This document shows, in pieces, positions 18,317 through 26,846 of a DNA stretch of 64,000 nt (positions within the stretch are counted from its first letter, which is position 1; each line of letters opens with the position of its first letter). The stretch covers positions 1 through 64,000 of the forward strand of contig CAZLWE010000011.1 in NCBI GenBank assembly GCA_964562985.1, written 5' to 3'. Origin of the DNA: SHLQ01 sp964562985 (GTDB lineage: Bacteria > Actinomycetota > Acidimicrobiia > Acidimicrobiales > SHLQ01). The notes beneath the pieces were generated by a model. The model had not been told where the DNA came from. It worked only from the letters and a program-made list of their open reading frames with translations, and did no database searches. The translations under genes and the position numbers were made by a program.

Positions 18317-18928
18317 TCAACCTAGCGGATCGACGGCGCGATCGATCTCACTCTCCGAGACCAAATACCGCTTCGCGAGCGCGTCAAGGCGGCCCCATGT
18401 CGCCCGATGCAGGCTAAAACCAGAGCGGTGCAAGGCTGCGGCCTCGTCGTCGAGGTTTCGCTGTTGCATCCGATTCGGCTCTTGCTGCTGGTCGGGCAGA
18501 CGCTGCAATACCTTCACGGGCCGTTCTGGCTGAGGATCCGCGAACCACTCGCGAGGCGAACTCAGCGAGCCTTCGCCATCATCGAAACGAAGTACCGTGC
18601 CGCGCATCTCCCCAGCGGTCACCGCGAAGTACGCGAAGTCGGCCAGGACACTCCCGTCTGGGACGGCGACTGGGTCATGTGAGGTCTCCGCCCGCAGAAC
18701 ATACGGCAGTCCAAAGGTCGGGAGTCGATCGGCCTCCAGCAGTTCGATCCAACGGTCGAGGCAGGCACCGAGATGGCCGATCGAAAATACCGCGGCGCTG
18801 GTGAAGCCTTCGGCGAGACCTGCAGGCGCGCCGCCTGTTCGAAACGAGCGATACAGAGAGTCGTGGAGCTCACGAACAGCGACCGTGACCCGATCCGCGA
18901 TCTCGGGTTGGGCACTCCCCTTCGTCAC
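18317..18928 (-). CDS. Unknown protein, last gene of M19 dipeptidase operon
   Basis: I do not recognise this 203-residue protein. It is soluble, with an Ala-rich helical first half (YRSFRTGGAPAGLAEGFTSA), a strand-rich middle and a charged Gln/Arg-rich region near residues 140-165. The GTG start overlaps the stop of the dipeptidase gene (GTGA), so it is translationally coupled and probably works with it. No catalytic motif, signal peptide or membrane segment is visible. It belongs to a same-strand run with an MFS transporter, a 582-residue unknown protein and the dipeptidase. Confidence 0.65.
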   Translation of the reverse strand: MTKGSAQPEIADRVTVAVRELHDSLYRSFRTGGAPAGLAEGFTSAAVFSIGHLGACLDRWIELLEADRLPTFGLPYVLRAETSHDPVAVPDGSVLADFAYFAVTAGEMRGTVLRFDDGEGSLSSPREWFADPQPERPVKVLQRLPDQQQEPNRMQQRNLDDEAAALHRSGFSLHRATWGRLDALAKRYLVSESEIDRAVDPLG

Positions 18929-19911
18929 CCGATGACCTGTTGGAACAGACGAAGCCAGTTTTCTCCGAGGATCTTGTCCCGCTCACCGGCGGAGAAGCCG
19001 ACCTCTTCGAGTCCCTCGGCGAGACTTGGAAAGTCCGATGGGCCGCCAAACCACTGTGGCCATGGTGGAAAGCTCGGAATCTCCTCAGGCTCTACGGGCC
19101 GGTTCCACCGCCCATTGCGCATCCATCCGAGCGCGTCAGGATCCCATCCGAGCACAGCATCGGTACCGATCCCAACGTGATCAACCCCGACGCTGTCGGC
19201 GAGGTCAGCGATCATCTGGCAATACGCTTCACGAGGAACTTCGCTACCGCCCATGAACAGCGGGTATAGCGTCACGCCGATCATGCCACCCCGAGCAGCC
19301 ACCGCCTCGATCACCTCATCTGGCTTGTTGCGAGCGGCTTCGTGAAACGACAGCGGATTCCCGTGGGTGATGGCGATCGGATGCGCCGAGGACTCGGTCG
19401 CATCGAGGCCCGTACGGTTACCAACGTGGCTGATGTCGATGAGCACACCGAAGTCGTTGCAGGCTTGGACAATTCGAGCGCCCGCTCTGGTCAAACCGCC
19501 ATCGTGGGGCTCATAGCAACTCGATCCGAGATGATTGGCAATGTTGTAGGTCAGCTGGACGCACTTGACCCCAATGTCGCTGAACATCCCGACCAGTTCG
19601 GGATCGTCTCCGATCATCGATGAGTTCTGGAATCCAAACAACAATCCAAGGACCCCGTCGCGCTTGGCCTGATGAATCTCCGCCACCGAGGTGACGATGC
19701 GAACGACATCGGCGTTGTTGCGCACGAGGTGGCGCATCGCGCCGATGCGTTGCATTGCCCCGGCGGTGTCTTCCCACACCCCGACGGTCGCGTGAACAAT
19801 GTTGACCCCACCCGAGCGGACCTCCTCGATCACCGAGCGGTCCCAGTTGTTGATTTGCAGACCGTCGATGATCACGTCGGCCCGGTCCCGGGAAGTGCTG
19901 GCATCATCCAT
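18925..19911 (-). CDS. M19 (membrane dipeptidase) family protein with altered metal site
   Basis: The 328-residue protein has the renal dipeptidase TIM-barrel sequence: GVKCVQLTYN, VLIDISHVG and PIAITHGNP with two metal-ligand His. The N-terminal HxD ligand pair of active dipeptidases is absent (IIDGLQINNWDR), and the bridging Glu is Gln95 in LLFGFQNSS. It belongs to a distinct M19 subgroup. From memory, related proteins occur in dimethylglycine/betaine breakdown loci of pseudomonads. The start at 19911 lies within the end of the upstream gene. It is coupled to the unknown gene downstream. A true dipeptidase activity is doubtful. Confidence 0.8.
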   Translation of the reverse strand: MDDASTSRDRADVIIDGLQINNWDRSVIEEVRSGGVNIVHATVGVWEDTAGAMQRIGAMRHLVRNNADVVRIVTSVAEIHQAKRDGVLGLLFGFQNSSMIGDDPELVGMFSDIGVKCVQLTYNIANHLGSSCYEPHDGGLTRAGARIVQACNDFGVLIDISHVGNRTGLDATESSAHPIAITHGNPLSFHEAARNKPDEVIEAVAARGGMIGVTLYPLFMGGSEVPREAYCQMIADLADSVGVDHVGIGTDAVLGWDPDALGWMRNGRWNRPVEPEEIPSFPPWPQWFGGPSDFPSLAEGLEEVGFSAGERDKILGENWLRLFQQVIG

Positions 19912-21620
19912 GCGTCGTCGAATGTCTGCTCGGCGAGGTCGCGAAATCGCGGCGCACCTTGAAAGAGGGTGACCCGGAGCCAATCTGTGGACTTGGGCTT
20001 GAAGTTATCCATTCCGTACTGGGCGAGTTGCAGACGTTGCACCTGGAGCGGCAGGTACTCGTCGCTGCTCGGGTGATCCCGTGGTTCCCCGTAGGGTTGG
20101 TCACTCGCGAACAGCCGATCTACCGCTCCAAGGTATTCGGGGGCGTCCGCCAAGAATTCGCCTAGCGTTGCGCCGTTAGGAACACGCGATAGCGCCTCCG
20201 AAAGATCCTGCATCGTTCCGGCGATGTCGATTGCCATGTCTTGGGAGCCATCGGGCCAAGTTGCCCGAGGTAGGCGCCGCGGTTCCTCGGTGTTGTCGCT
20301 GTAGACCCACCATTGCGTGGCTGGCGGCGCGTCCACCAGCGCCCAGCCAAATCGCTCATCCAACAAGCGCGTCGCATCTCCGACCGGCAAGGTGAAGTCG
20401 ATAGCGACCGACTCATCAACGGTAAGAAACGTATCTACGACGGCATCGTCGAGGTCGTCGAGGTCGACGAGTGCAGCGACAACGAGTTCGGCCAACTCCA
20501 CATCGCGTGTCATCGCCCACGTCATCAAGGCCTCGAAGCGCTCTCGTGGCGGCCCAACCTCCAGTTGATCGACATGAGTGCGAACCTCATGGACCAAAGG
20601 CACAAGCTGGGCCGGGGACAAGAAGGGGTCCGCGGATTCAGATGTCCCGCCGCGGTAGTGCGCCTCGGCACGCTCGAGCCAGCTTCTTAGACGATCCCAT
20701 CGCTGTGGTGTCGCTTCCAGCCTTCTCACTCTCGCCAACGACAGCTCGCGAACGCCGACCCACGCATTGATGATCTTCGGATGCTTGAACGCATAGGGCA
20801 CCAACCCCAGTCCCGTGGCATTGCCCAATCCAAAGAAACGACCCCATTCGGAGTCGAACACGGCGGCACCATCACCCCCGCGAAGTCGAGCGCAATGCTC
20901 CACGACGTCGATGCTGAGCTCCCGGTAGCACCATGCTGCGAGGAACTGCGCCCGGTACGGAGCGGCAAGCGGATGGCTCTCGGGGAATGCCTGGAACGAA
21001 CGCATGCCGTACTTCCCATTGCCGTAGAAGGCCGTGCTCCGCATGATGTAGCCAGCGTCACCGACCGCGCTGGCATCAGGCTGGCGTCCGGCGGCCAACT
21101 CGTCGACGAGATAGTCGAAGAACCGGACGCTGCGGTTCCCACGCGTGAGGGTAAGCGTCGATACATCGAACCGACCCTCCTCTTGGGCACACACTTGCGT
21201 GCGCAACGCTTCCCACCCATCGTCGGCGACATCGCCCTCGACCAACGCCGCAGCGATTTCCCAACGTTCGGCAATTACACGATCGCTGTGCGCCGCTTCG
21301 GGCAATGTCTGCAGGAAGGCAACAAAGGTGAAACGGTGCCCCTCGGCATCGATTTGATACCCAACCTCCCCTCGACCGTCGGGATCGACATCGAATCGGG
21401 TCGTTGCCGTTCGCCACCCTTGCGACAAGGCGCGTCGCAGCAGTGAGCGACTGAACGCGTGCCGGGTGGGTCTCGCCGCTCCCATGCGCTCGGGACTCAT
21501 GACCTCCGCGGGGTCTCGCAGATTGCCAGCGTGCAGCGCCAGGTCGTCGCGCAGGTCGACGGCTTCTTCACTCGCCAGCTTCGTATCGTCCCCCATAGTC
21601 CAACGGTAGTCGGCCTCCAC
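19872..21620 (-). CDS. Unknown 582-residue protein in M19 dipeptidase operon
   Basis: I cannot name a function. The protein is large, soluble and acidic, with no signal peptide and no membrane helices. Striking segments are STAFYGNGKYGMRSFQAF around residue 205, DSEWGRFFGLGNATGLGLVP around 270 and HPKIINAWVGVRELSLARVR just after, which look conserved (Gly and aromatic rich). It ends inside the start of the dipeptidase gene, with an overlap of 40 nt, and begins 26 nt after the MFS gene. This arrangement points to one pathway handling an imported compound. That is inference from context only. Confidence 0.7.
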   Translation of the reverse strand: MEADYRWTMGDDTKLASEEAVDLRDDLALHAGNLRDPAEVMSPERMGAARPTRHAFSRSLLRRALSQGWRTATTRFDVDPDGRGEVGYQIDAEGHRFTFVAFLQTLPEAAHSDRVIAERWEIAAALVEGDVADDGWEALRTQVCAQEEGRFDVSTLTLTRGNRSVRFFDYLVDELAAGRQPDASAVGDAGYIMRSTAFYGNGKYGMRSFQAFPESHPLAAPYRAQFLAAWCYRELSIDVVEHCARLRGGDGAAVFDSEWGRFFGLGNATGLGLVPYAFKHPKIINAWVGVRELSLARVRRLEATPQRWDRLRSWLERAEAHYRGGTSESADPFLSPAQLVPLVHEVRTHVDQLEVGPPRERFEALMTWAMTRDVELAELVVAALVDLDDLDDAVVDTFLTVDESVAIDFTLPVGDATRLLDERFGWALVDAPPATQWWVYSDNTEEPRRLPRATWPDGSQDMAIDIAGTMQDLSEALSRVPNGATLGEFLADAPEYLGAVDRLFASDQPYGEPRDHPSSDEYLPLQVQRLQLAQYGMDNFKPKSTDWLRVTLFQGAPRFRDLAEQTFDDAWMMPALPGTGPT

Positions 21621-21646
21621 AGTCTCCTCGTGGTTGGGCGAGCGCC

Positions 21647-22831
21647 CTAGGCCACCGAGCGCCGCAGAGAAAAGGCGGCGAGGAGCAGCGTCGAAGGGAT
21701 CGTCACGGCCGCGATCGCGACTCCTACCGAGAGCGCATCGGTCTGCGCCAAAACACCGACGAGCGCTGGCGCCCCGACAAGTGCCAGCCGTCCGCCTGCC
21801 GTGAGCCCTCCCAGGGCTGATTCGGCGGCGGGGCTCCGGGCGGCGTTGTCGTAGAGCTGGGGATACATCACCGAGATGCCGAGACCCGCGATGAACAGAC
21901 CGAGGAACGTCGTTGCAATAGCCGGTATGAGCATCGCCACCGCCACCCCGACGGTGGTCACGGTCGTCGATATTCCAAGCATCCGAGCACTGCCGACCTT
22001 CGTCACCAGCGAGTCTCCGCCGAAGCGCCCCACCACCATTCCCACGGTGAACGAGACAAACGCCAGCCCGGCGACGGCCTGCGTTGCGCCAAGGTCATCA
22101 ACGAGGCGGAACGCAGACCAATCGCTGTTGACCATTTCCGGGATGATGGCTGCACCACCGAGGATGGCGAAGAGCACCACGAGTCCAAACGCGCTCGATC
22201 CGTTGTTGACCGTCGTCTGTGGAGGCGTGTCGTGATCGATTCGCAGCCCGGGGATTACCCACAAGGCCGCTAGCAACAAGACCACCGCGGCCCCGACGAG
22301 ATGGACCTGCAGGCCAACATTGGCTGCGGCCATAACGGACGCGATACCTCCGCCGACCACCGTGCCAAGACTCCACATACCGTGCAAGCGGTTCATTACG
22401 GGCTTCGACCTGCGCGCACTCAGTGCCGATCCTTGGAGGTTCATCGCCACGTCGGTCTGTACGTCGGCAGCATGGATGAACGCGATAACTACCGCGAGGT
22501 GCAGCGATGAGCGCACGAATCCCACGAGCGGAAGCGCCGCCACCAACAAAATCGAACCAATCGCCATCGCACGGCGGGTTCCAAAACGTCGAATGACCGG
22601 TCCGACCACGATGCTGCCCAGCACCCCGCCGAGGGTTGCGAGGCCCAAGATGGTGCCAATCGTTTGAAGGTCAAGATCCAAGCGGTCACGAAGTGATGGG
22701 AGGCGTGGAACATAGGAGGCAACGACGGCGCCGTTGATAAAGAACTGCGTTGCCACTGCCGCCAAGGCGCGCCCGTCCCCTGCGATCGGGGTCTTGGAAT
22801 GACCAATGTGCGTTTCAGCGCTCGCAGACAC
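21647..22831 (-). CDS. Major facilitator superfamily transporter
   Basis: A 394-residue MFS protein with about twelve membrane helices. It has the loop VVGPVIRRFGTRRAMAIG after helix 2, which is motif-A like, and GGDSLVTKVGSARMLGIS in the matching place of the second half. The overall layout resembles the FucP/YbjJ-like group of small-solute permeases. It is the first gene of a same-strand group with the 582-residue unknown protein, the M19-type protein and a 203-residue unknown, so it may import the substrate of that group. Direction of transport is not certain. Confidence 0.82.
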   Translation of the reverse strand: MSASAETHIGHSKTPIAGDGRALAAVATQFFINGAVVASYVPRLPSLRDRLDLDLQTIGTILGLATLGGVLGSIVVGPVIRRFGTRRAMAIGSILLVAALPLVGFVRSSLHLAVVIAFIHAADVQTDVAMNLQGSALSARRSKPVMNRLHGMWSLGTVVGGGIASVMAAANVGLQVHLVGAAVVLLLAALWVIPGLRIDHDTPPQTTVNNGSSAFGLVVLFAILGGAAIIPEMVNSDWSAFRLVDDLGATQAVAGLAFVSFTVGMVVGRFGGDSLVTKVGSARMLGISTTVTTVGVAVAMLIPAIATTFLGLFIAGLGISVMYPQLYDNAARSPAAESALGGLTAGGRLALVGAPALVGVLAQTDALSVGVAIAAVTIPSTLLLAAFSLRRSVA

Positions 22832-22882
22832 CAGCTCATACTACGATGACGCCGCAACGCCGAGCCGATATCGAGGTCCACC

Positions 22883-23650
22883 GTGAAGATCGCCGCCCAT
22901 CTCCACCCGCAACAGGCAAGCTACGCCCAAATCCGAGAGGCAGCGATCGAGGCCGAAGAGTTGGGTGTCGACATCATCTACAACTGGGACCACTTCTACC
23001 CGTTGTATGGCGACCCCGATGGTGCGCACTTTGAGGCATGGACGATGCTCGCCAGCTGGGCGGAGGTCACCAGTCGCGTCGAAATTGGATGTCTCGTTAC
23101 CTGCAACAGTTACCGAAACCCACAGTTGCTCGCTGACATGGCCCGGACCGTCGACCACATCTCCGACGGCCGACTGCTCATGGGAATCGGTTCTGGCTGG
23201 TTCGAGCGTGACTATGACGAGTTTGGCTATGAGTTCGGAACCGCAGGGTCGCGACTCTTGGCGCTGCGCGACGACCTACCGAAGCTGATCGACAGGATGG
23301 CGGTCGGCAACCCGGCACCGAATCGCCGCATCCCGATCTTGATCGGTGGAAGTGGCGAAAAGAAGACGCTGAACTACGTCTCGCAATTCGCCGACGGTTG
23401 GCACTCCTGGTGGAACGATGTGTGGGAACACAAGAACTCGGTGCTCATCGAGTGGTGTGAGCGAAATGATCGCGATAGCGCAGAGATCGGGAGGTCTGTG
23501 GGTGTTGATACCGACAGAGTCGAGGACTTCGACGCCCTGTTCGAGAGTCTCGCAGCAGCACCCGTCGACGAAGTGACGATCGGTAAGGGCGGGCCGGACT
23601 ACGACCTGTCAATGGTCAGGAGTTTCGTTGAATGGCGTGATTCGCTGTAG
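22883..23650 (+). CDS. Luciferase-like (LLM) F420-dependent oxidoreductase
   Basis: The 255-residue protein is a bacterial-luciferase-like barrel: YNWDHFYPLYGDPDGAHFEA near the start, RVEIGCLVTCNSYRNP, and DHISDGRLLMGIGSGWFERDYDEF (shown in part), the usual signature for this family. In actinobacteria such proteins use coenzyme F420 or FMN to oxidise or reduce alcohols, imines or xenobiotics. It is short (many members have 300 or more residues). The start is a GTG. It lies divergently from the MFS gene with a 51-bp gap, so both may share a control region. Substrate is unknown. Confidence 0.85.
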   Translation: MKIAAHLHPQQASYAQIREAAIEAEELGVDIIYNWDHFYPLYGDPDGAHFEAWTMLASWAEVTSRVEIGCLVTCNSYRNPQLLADMARTVDHISDGRLLMGIGSGWFERDYDEFGYEFGTAGSRLLALRDDLPKLIDRMAVGNPAPNRRIPILIGGSGEKKTLNYVSQFADGWHSWWNDVWEHKNSVLIEWCERNDRDSAEIGRSVGVDTDRVEDFDALFESLAAAPVDEVTIGKGGPDYDLSMVRSFVEWRDSL

Positions 23651-23668
23651 CGCGTCCTGCGAAGGCCG

Positions 23669-23935
23669 CTAGCTGAACCGGTCGACACCCGGGTCGAGAT
23701 CGGTCGCCGCCGCATCTGGCTCGATCCGGCGGAGCTTTGGGCGAGTCACCGTGAGGTACAGGACCGGTCCAATGCATCCGATGAGCAGGATCGCGACGGT
23801 CCAAAATAGTTTGTTCAGGCCGGCAGCTTCCCAGGTGGCCTCGGAGTACTTGCTCGAGTCGAATAGCGAGTAGACGAGCAACCCGAGCGGCAACGTAAAC
23901 AGTAGGAAGATCAGGAAAGCTTGGACGACGCCCAC
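23669..23935 (-). CDS. Small membrane protein with PLDc_N-like domain
   Basis: An 88-residue protein with two membrane helices (VVQAFLIFLLFTLPLGLLVY and LFWTVAILLIGCIGPVLYLT) and the conserved WxxxGLNKxxW...GPVLYxxxxRPKL pattern of the phospholipase D N-terminal-like (PLDc_N) domain common in actinobacterial small membrane proteins. No nuclease or lipase domain is attached. Its function is not known. It converges with the LLM oxidoreductase gene and is divergent from the large secreted protein gene. Confidence 0.75.
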   Translation of the reverse strand: MGVVQAFLIFLLFTLPLGLLVYSLFDSSKYSEATWEAAGLNKLFWTVAILLIGCIGPVLYLTVTRPKLRRIEPDAAATDLDPGVDRFS

Positions 23936-24021
23936 GGTGAACGATGCTAGCGCTGACCGTGCGAAAGTCAGGTGCTCGCCGATGTTCGAGCCTCACCGCT
24001 TTGTTTGTTAGGTTCGCCTAC

Positions 24022-25965
24022 GTGGGAGCTTGGAAACAACGCCTGATCTTCTTGGGAGTTGTTCTCGTTGCGGTCGCCGCTCCGACCGGGATGCTCGGGG
24101 CAATCGTTGGCGAGGACGTTGAGCGAGACACACCGATCGTTCTCGATGGTGAGGTAATCGCCATCGACCAAGTCGGAGACACTGTCATCGTGGGCGGCAC
24201 CTTCACCCAAGTGCAAACCTCACGAGGTGGACCGGTTGTAGACCAGCCCGGCTTGTTTGCCTACGACGCTCTTACCGGGGCCTTCGACGATGACTTTCGA
24301 CCCGTCTTCTCCAGCGACCGAGACTCCGTCGAAATTACCGACATCGAACCGGCACCCGACGGCGAGAGCGTCTACGTCTCGGGTGACTTTCGCCGAATCG
24401 ATGATGGCGGTGTTTTCTTCCGAGATCGAATCGCGAAGATCTCCTTACGGACCGGCCTCGCCGACCGCACCTTTGCCCAGGGCTCGCCATCCGCGAGACC
24501 TCGGACCCTGAGCTACAGCGACGGCTGGCTATACGTTGGTGGCACGTTCGACTCCGTCACCAGCCGATCCAACGGAGTAAGCACCACCCACCCAGTGCGC
24601 GGTCTCGCTCGTTTCGATGCCGACACAGGCCGCTTTGACCCGAGCTTTCTGTACCGCACGGAGACCGACATTGGGCCCTTCTTCACCGCCTTCAGGGAGT
24701 ACGGCGTCAGCGATCTGGAAGTAACGGCTGACGGGGCCAGCCTTGTCGTGGCCCACCGCGGCGCGCAGATCCGCGACGTCGCCCGCCAGACCCTGACCAA
24801 CGCCCCCGGGGTGGCGATTATCGACTTGGGCGATGATCCCGCAACCCATGGGGTCAACGGCTTTCGAGCGCTCTATCCCGACCCAAACGACCCGATCCAA
24901 GACTTCTATCACGACCGGCAATGTGGGGGCGCTGGGCTCCAGATTCAAGATATTGAGACCAGCCCGGACAGCTCGTATTTCGTCGTGGTAGGCCAAGGTG
25001 CTGATTCTGGTTTCCAATGCGACACGGCAACTCGGTTCGACATTGGGGATTCTCCGGCCCGGCCCGCGTGGGTTGCCCGAGCATTCGACTCGATTCTCTC
25101 CGTCGCCGTGGCGGAAGATGCCATCTATATCGGCGGCCACCATCGCTTCATGGCGAGCCCTAACGCACCGAGCCCGTACCCGGGTGCCACGTTGAGCAAC
25201 GGCGAGATTCCACGGTTTGGGGAGATCTATTTCGCCGACCCCGAACACGACTCCCCGGCTGCGGAGGCGTTCCGGGATGATCTGTTCATCCCGGGCTACG
25301 TCTATCCGGTGGGACAACTCGGCGCACTCGATCCCGACACCGGCTTTGGCATCCCGGACTGGACCCCACAGTCGAATGCGCTCGTCGGTGTGCTCGACCT
25401 CACCTTGACCGACGGCGGTCTCCTCCTTGGCCAAGACGGCGATCGAGTCAACGACATCTTCACCGGGCGGGCCGCGTTCCTCTCAGGAACCTTCGTCGCG
25501 ACGCCTATCGTCTGCTCGGTCGATGTTACGGACGACGGATACGCGGCGCTCACGTGGAACGACACCCATGATGTCGAGTCGTTCACTATCTTCCAAGACG
25601 GTTCGCAGCTGGATGTGACCGATCAGTTCTCCTACCTCGACACGCAGACGGTTAACGGAGTTCACACCTACGAGATTGCGTTCGTACGTTTCGGCGAGAA
25701 CCAGACGGCGGCCTGCGGAGAGGTCGATCTCGGGCCCGTGTGTATCGCACCTACCCCTAGAGACTCGATCCTGCTCATCTGGAACGATGAGATCGACTGG
25801 CGCCGGATCACCATCGGACGCGACGGCCGTTGGGGCGTGAATACGGGCGGAGCGATCGATATCGATGGCGCACCGGCAACGTCGCTAGCCCAGGCGGCAC
25901 GCCATGTGCTCTTCCCAGACCCCATCGACCCGGCGTGCGTGCTCAGCGGGTTCCTCAACGAGTAG
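24022..25965 (+). CDS. Secreted delta-60/beta-propeller-like protein with C-terminal Fn3-like region
   Basis: About 647 residues from a GTG at 24022, which places a signal sequence (KQRLIFLGVVLVAVAAPTGM) at the start. The body shows repeated units of the type VIVGGTFTQVQ, VYVSGDFRRIDD, LYVGGTFDSV and IYIGGHHRFM, spaced about 60-100 residues and each followed by a LARFDADTGRFDPSF-like strand. These are the marks of delta-60 (DUF5122) repeats, which form a beta-propeller. Residues after about 510 (DDGYAALTWNDTHDVESFTI) look like fibronectin III modules. It is probably a surface or secreted protein; partner unknown. A reading starting at 23944 is also open. Confidence 0.75.
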   Translation: MGAWKQRLIFLGVVLVAVAAPTGMLGAIVGEDVERDTPIVLDGEVIAIDQVGDTVIVGGTFTQVQTSRGGPVVDQPGLFAYDALTGAFDDDFRPVFSSDRDSVEITDIEPAPDGESVYVSGDFRRIDDGGVFFRDRIAKISLRTGLADRTFAQGSPSARPRTLSYSDGWLYVGGTFDSVTSRSNGVSTTHPVRGLARFDADTGRFDPSFLYRTETDIGPFFTAFREYGVSDLEVTADGASLVVAHRGAQIRDVARQTLTNAPGVAIIDLGDDPATHGVNGFRALYPDPNDPIQDFYHDRQCGGAGLQIQDIETSPDSSYFVVVGQGADSGFQCDTATRFDIGDSPARPAWVARAFDSILSVAVAEDAIYIGGHHRFMASPNAPSPYPGATLSNGEIPRFGEIYFADPEHDSPAAEAFRDDLFIPGYVYPVGQLGALDPDTGFGIPDWTPQSNALVGVLDLTLTDGGLLLGQDGDRVNDIFTGRAAFLSGTFVATPIVCSVDVTDDGYAALTWNDTHDVESFTIFQDGSQLDVTDQFSYLDTQTVNGVHTYEIAFVRFGENQTAACGEVDLGPVCIAPTPRDSILLIWNDEIDWRRITIGRDGRWGVNTGGAIDIDGAPATSLAQAARHVLFPDPIDPACVLSGFLNE

Positions 25966-26011
25966 CCCTCTCAGCTCTTCCTAGTCCGGTATGAGCACAT
26001 AGCCTGACGCG

Positions 26012-26842
26012 GTGCCGATCGTTCTGGGAATAGTGGCCGCGCTGGCGATCGGCGTGAGCGACACGTGCGGACGAGCAAGCGCACGTCGCGCCAGCGCTAT
26101 CAGTCACGTGAATACACAGATGGTTGTGGGCACCATTCTCGCCCTTCCGCTCACGCTTGTGATCAGCAGTCAGTGGATTTGGGCCGACGTTATCTCTGGC
26201 GGGCTCTCGGGCATTCTGGTGGCTCTGGGGCTGACGATTGTCTATCGAGCGATGGCCGATTCCTCCTCGGTTATCGCTGCGCCGCTGGCCGGTGTGCTCG
26301 CTGCGGTCATTCCACTCGGGTGGGACCTGCTCGGCGGTACGGCGATCAGTACCCTGTCGCTCGTCGGTTGTGCGATCGCGATTGCCGCCATGACCATCGT
26401 GACGTTCGACCCGACCATGGACGGCGGAACGGTCCGCAACGGGGTGCTGCTCGCACTAGCCGGAGGCGTGTTCTTCGGGCTATCGATCGCCCTCGCCGGC
26501 GATACGTCCGAGGCGAGCGGGGTATGGCCGGTGGTATTCAACCGAGCTCTCGGTTTCGTGGCCCTCGTTCCGCTCGTGGCCAAGAGTCGAGTTCCCCTCC
26601 TGCTCTCCGGTCCGGTCCTACGCTTCGGATTGCTCGGTGGCGCTACCGGGGCGATCGGCATGGTCGCGCTGGTCATCGGCAGCCAACGCGGCAACCTCGG
26701 AACGGTGTCGGTAATCGCTGCCACCTACCCGGCGGTCATCGTGGTGCTCGCCTCGACCTTCGATGATGATTCGGTACGTTGGTGGCAGGCCTTAGGGGTC
26801 GCTGGCGCAATCGCGGGAACTGCGCTCATCGCTTTGGGGTAA
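26012..26842 (+). CDS. EamA/DMT-family transporter
   Basis: A 276-residue permease with about ten short membrane helices in two homologous halves, as in the drug/metabolite transporter superfamily. It has VALGLTIVYRAMADSSSVIA in the first half and TVSVIAATYPAVIVVLASTF in the second, the usual EamA helix-9 region. Members export amino acids, nucleosides or other metabolites; no substrate can be assigned. The start is a GTG directly at the first helix. It converges on the META-domain lipoprotein gene, with only 4 bp between stops. Confidence 0.82.
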   Translation: MPIVLGIVAALAIGVSDTCGRASARRASAISHVNTQMVVGTILALPLTLVISSQWIWADVISGGLSGILVALGLTIVYRAMADSSSVIAAPLAGVLAAVIPLGWDLLGGTAISTLSLVGCAIAIAAMTIVTFDPTMDGGTVRNGVLLALAGGVFFGLSIALAGDTSEASGVWPVVFNRALGFVALVPLVAKSRVPLLLSGPVLRFGLLGGATGAIGMVALVIGSQRGNLGTVSVIAATYPAVIVVLASTFDDDSVRWWQALGVAGAIAGTALIALG

Positions 26843-26846
26843 CAGG

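Noticed and set aside
23944..24021. Longer N-terminus of the delta-60-like protein
   Set aside because: The longer reading would bury the signal sequence behind a basic stretch; the GTG at 24022 puts it at the start.
24529..25434. 301-codon minus-strand reading frame
   Set aside because: It is antisense to the secreted delta-60-like protein, whose repeats are recognisable. It has no ribosome site or domain.
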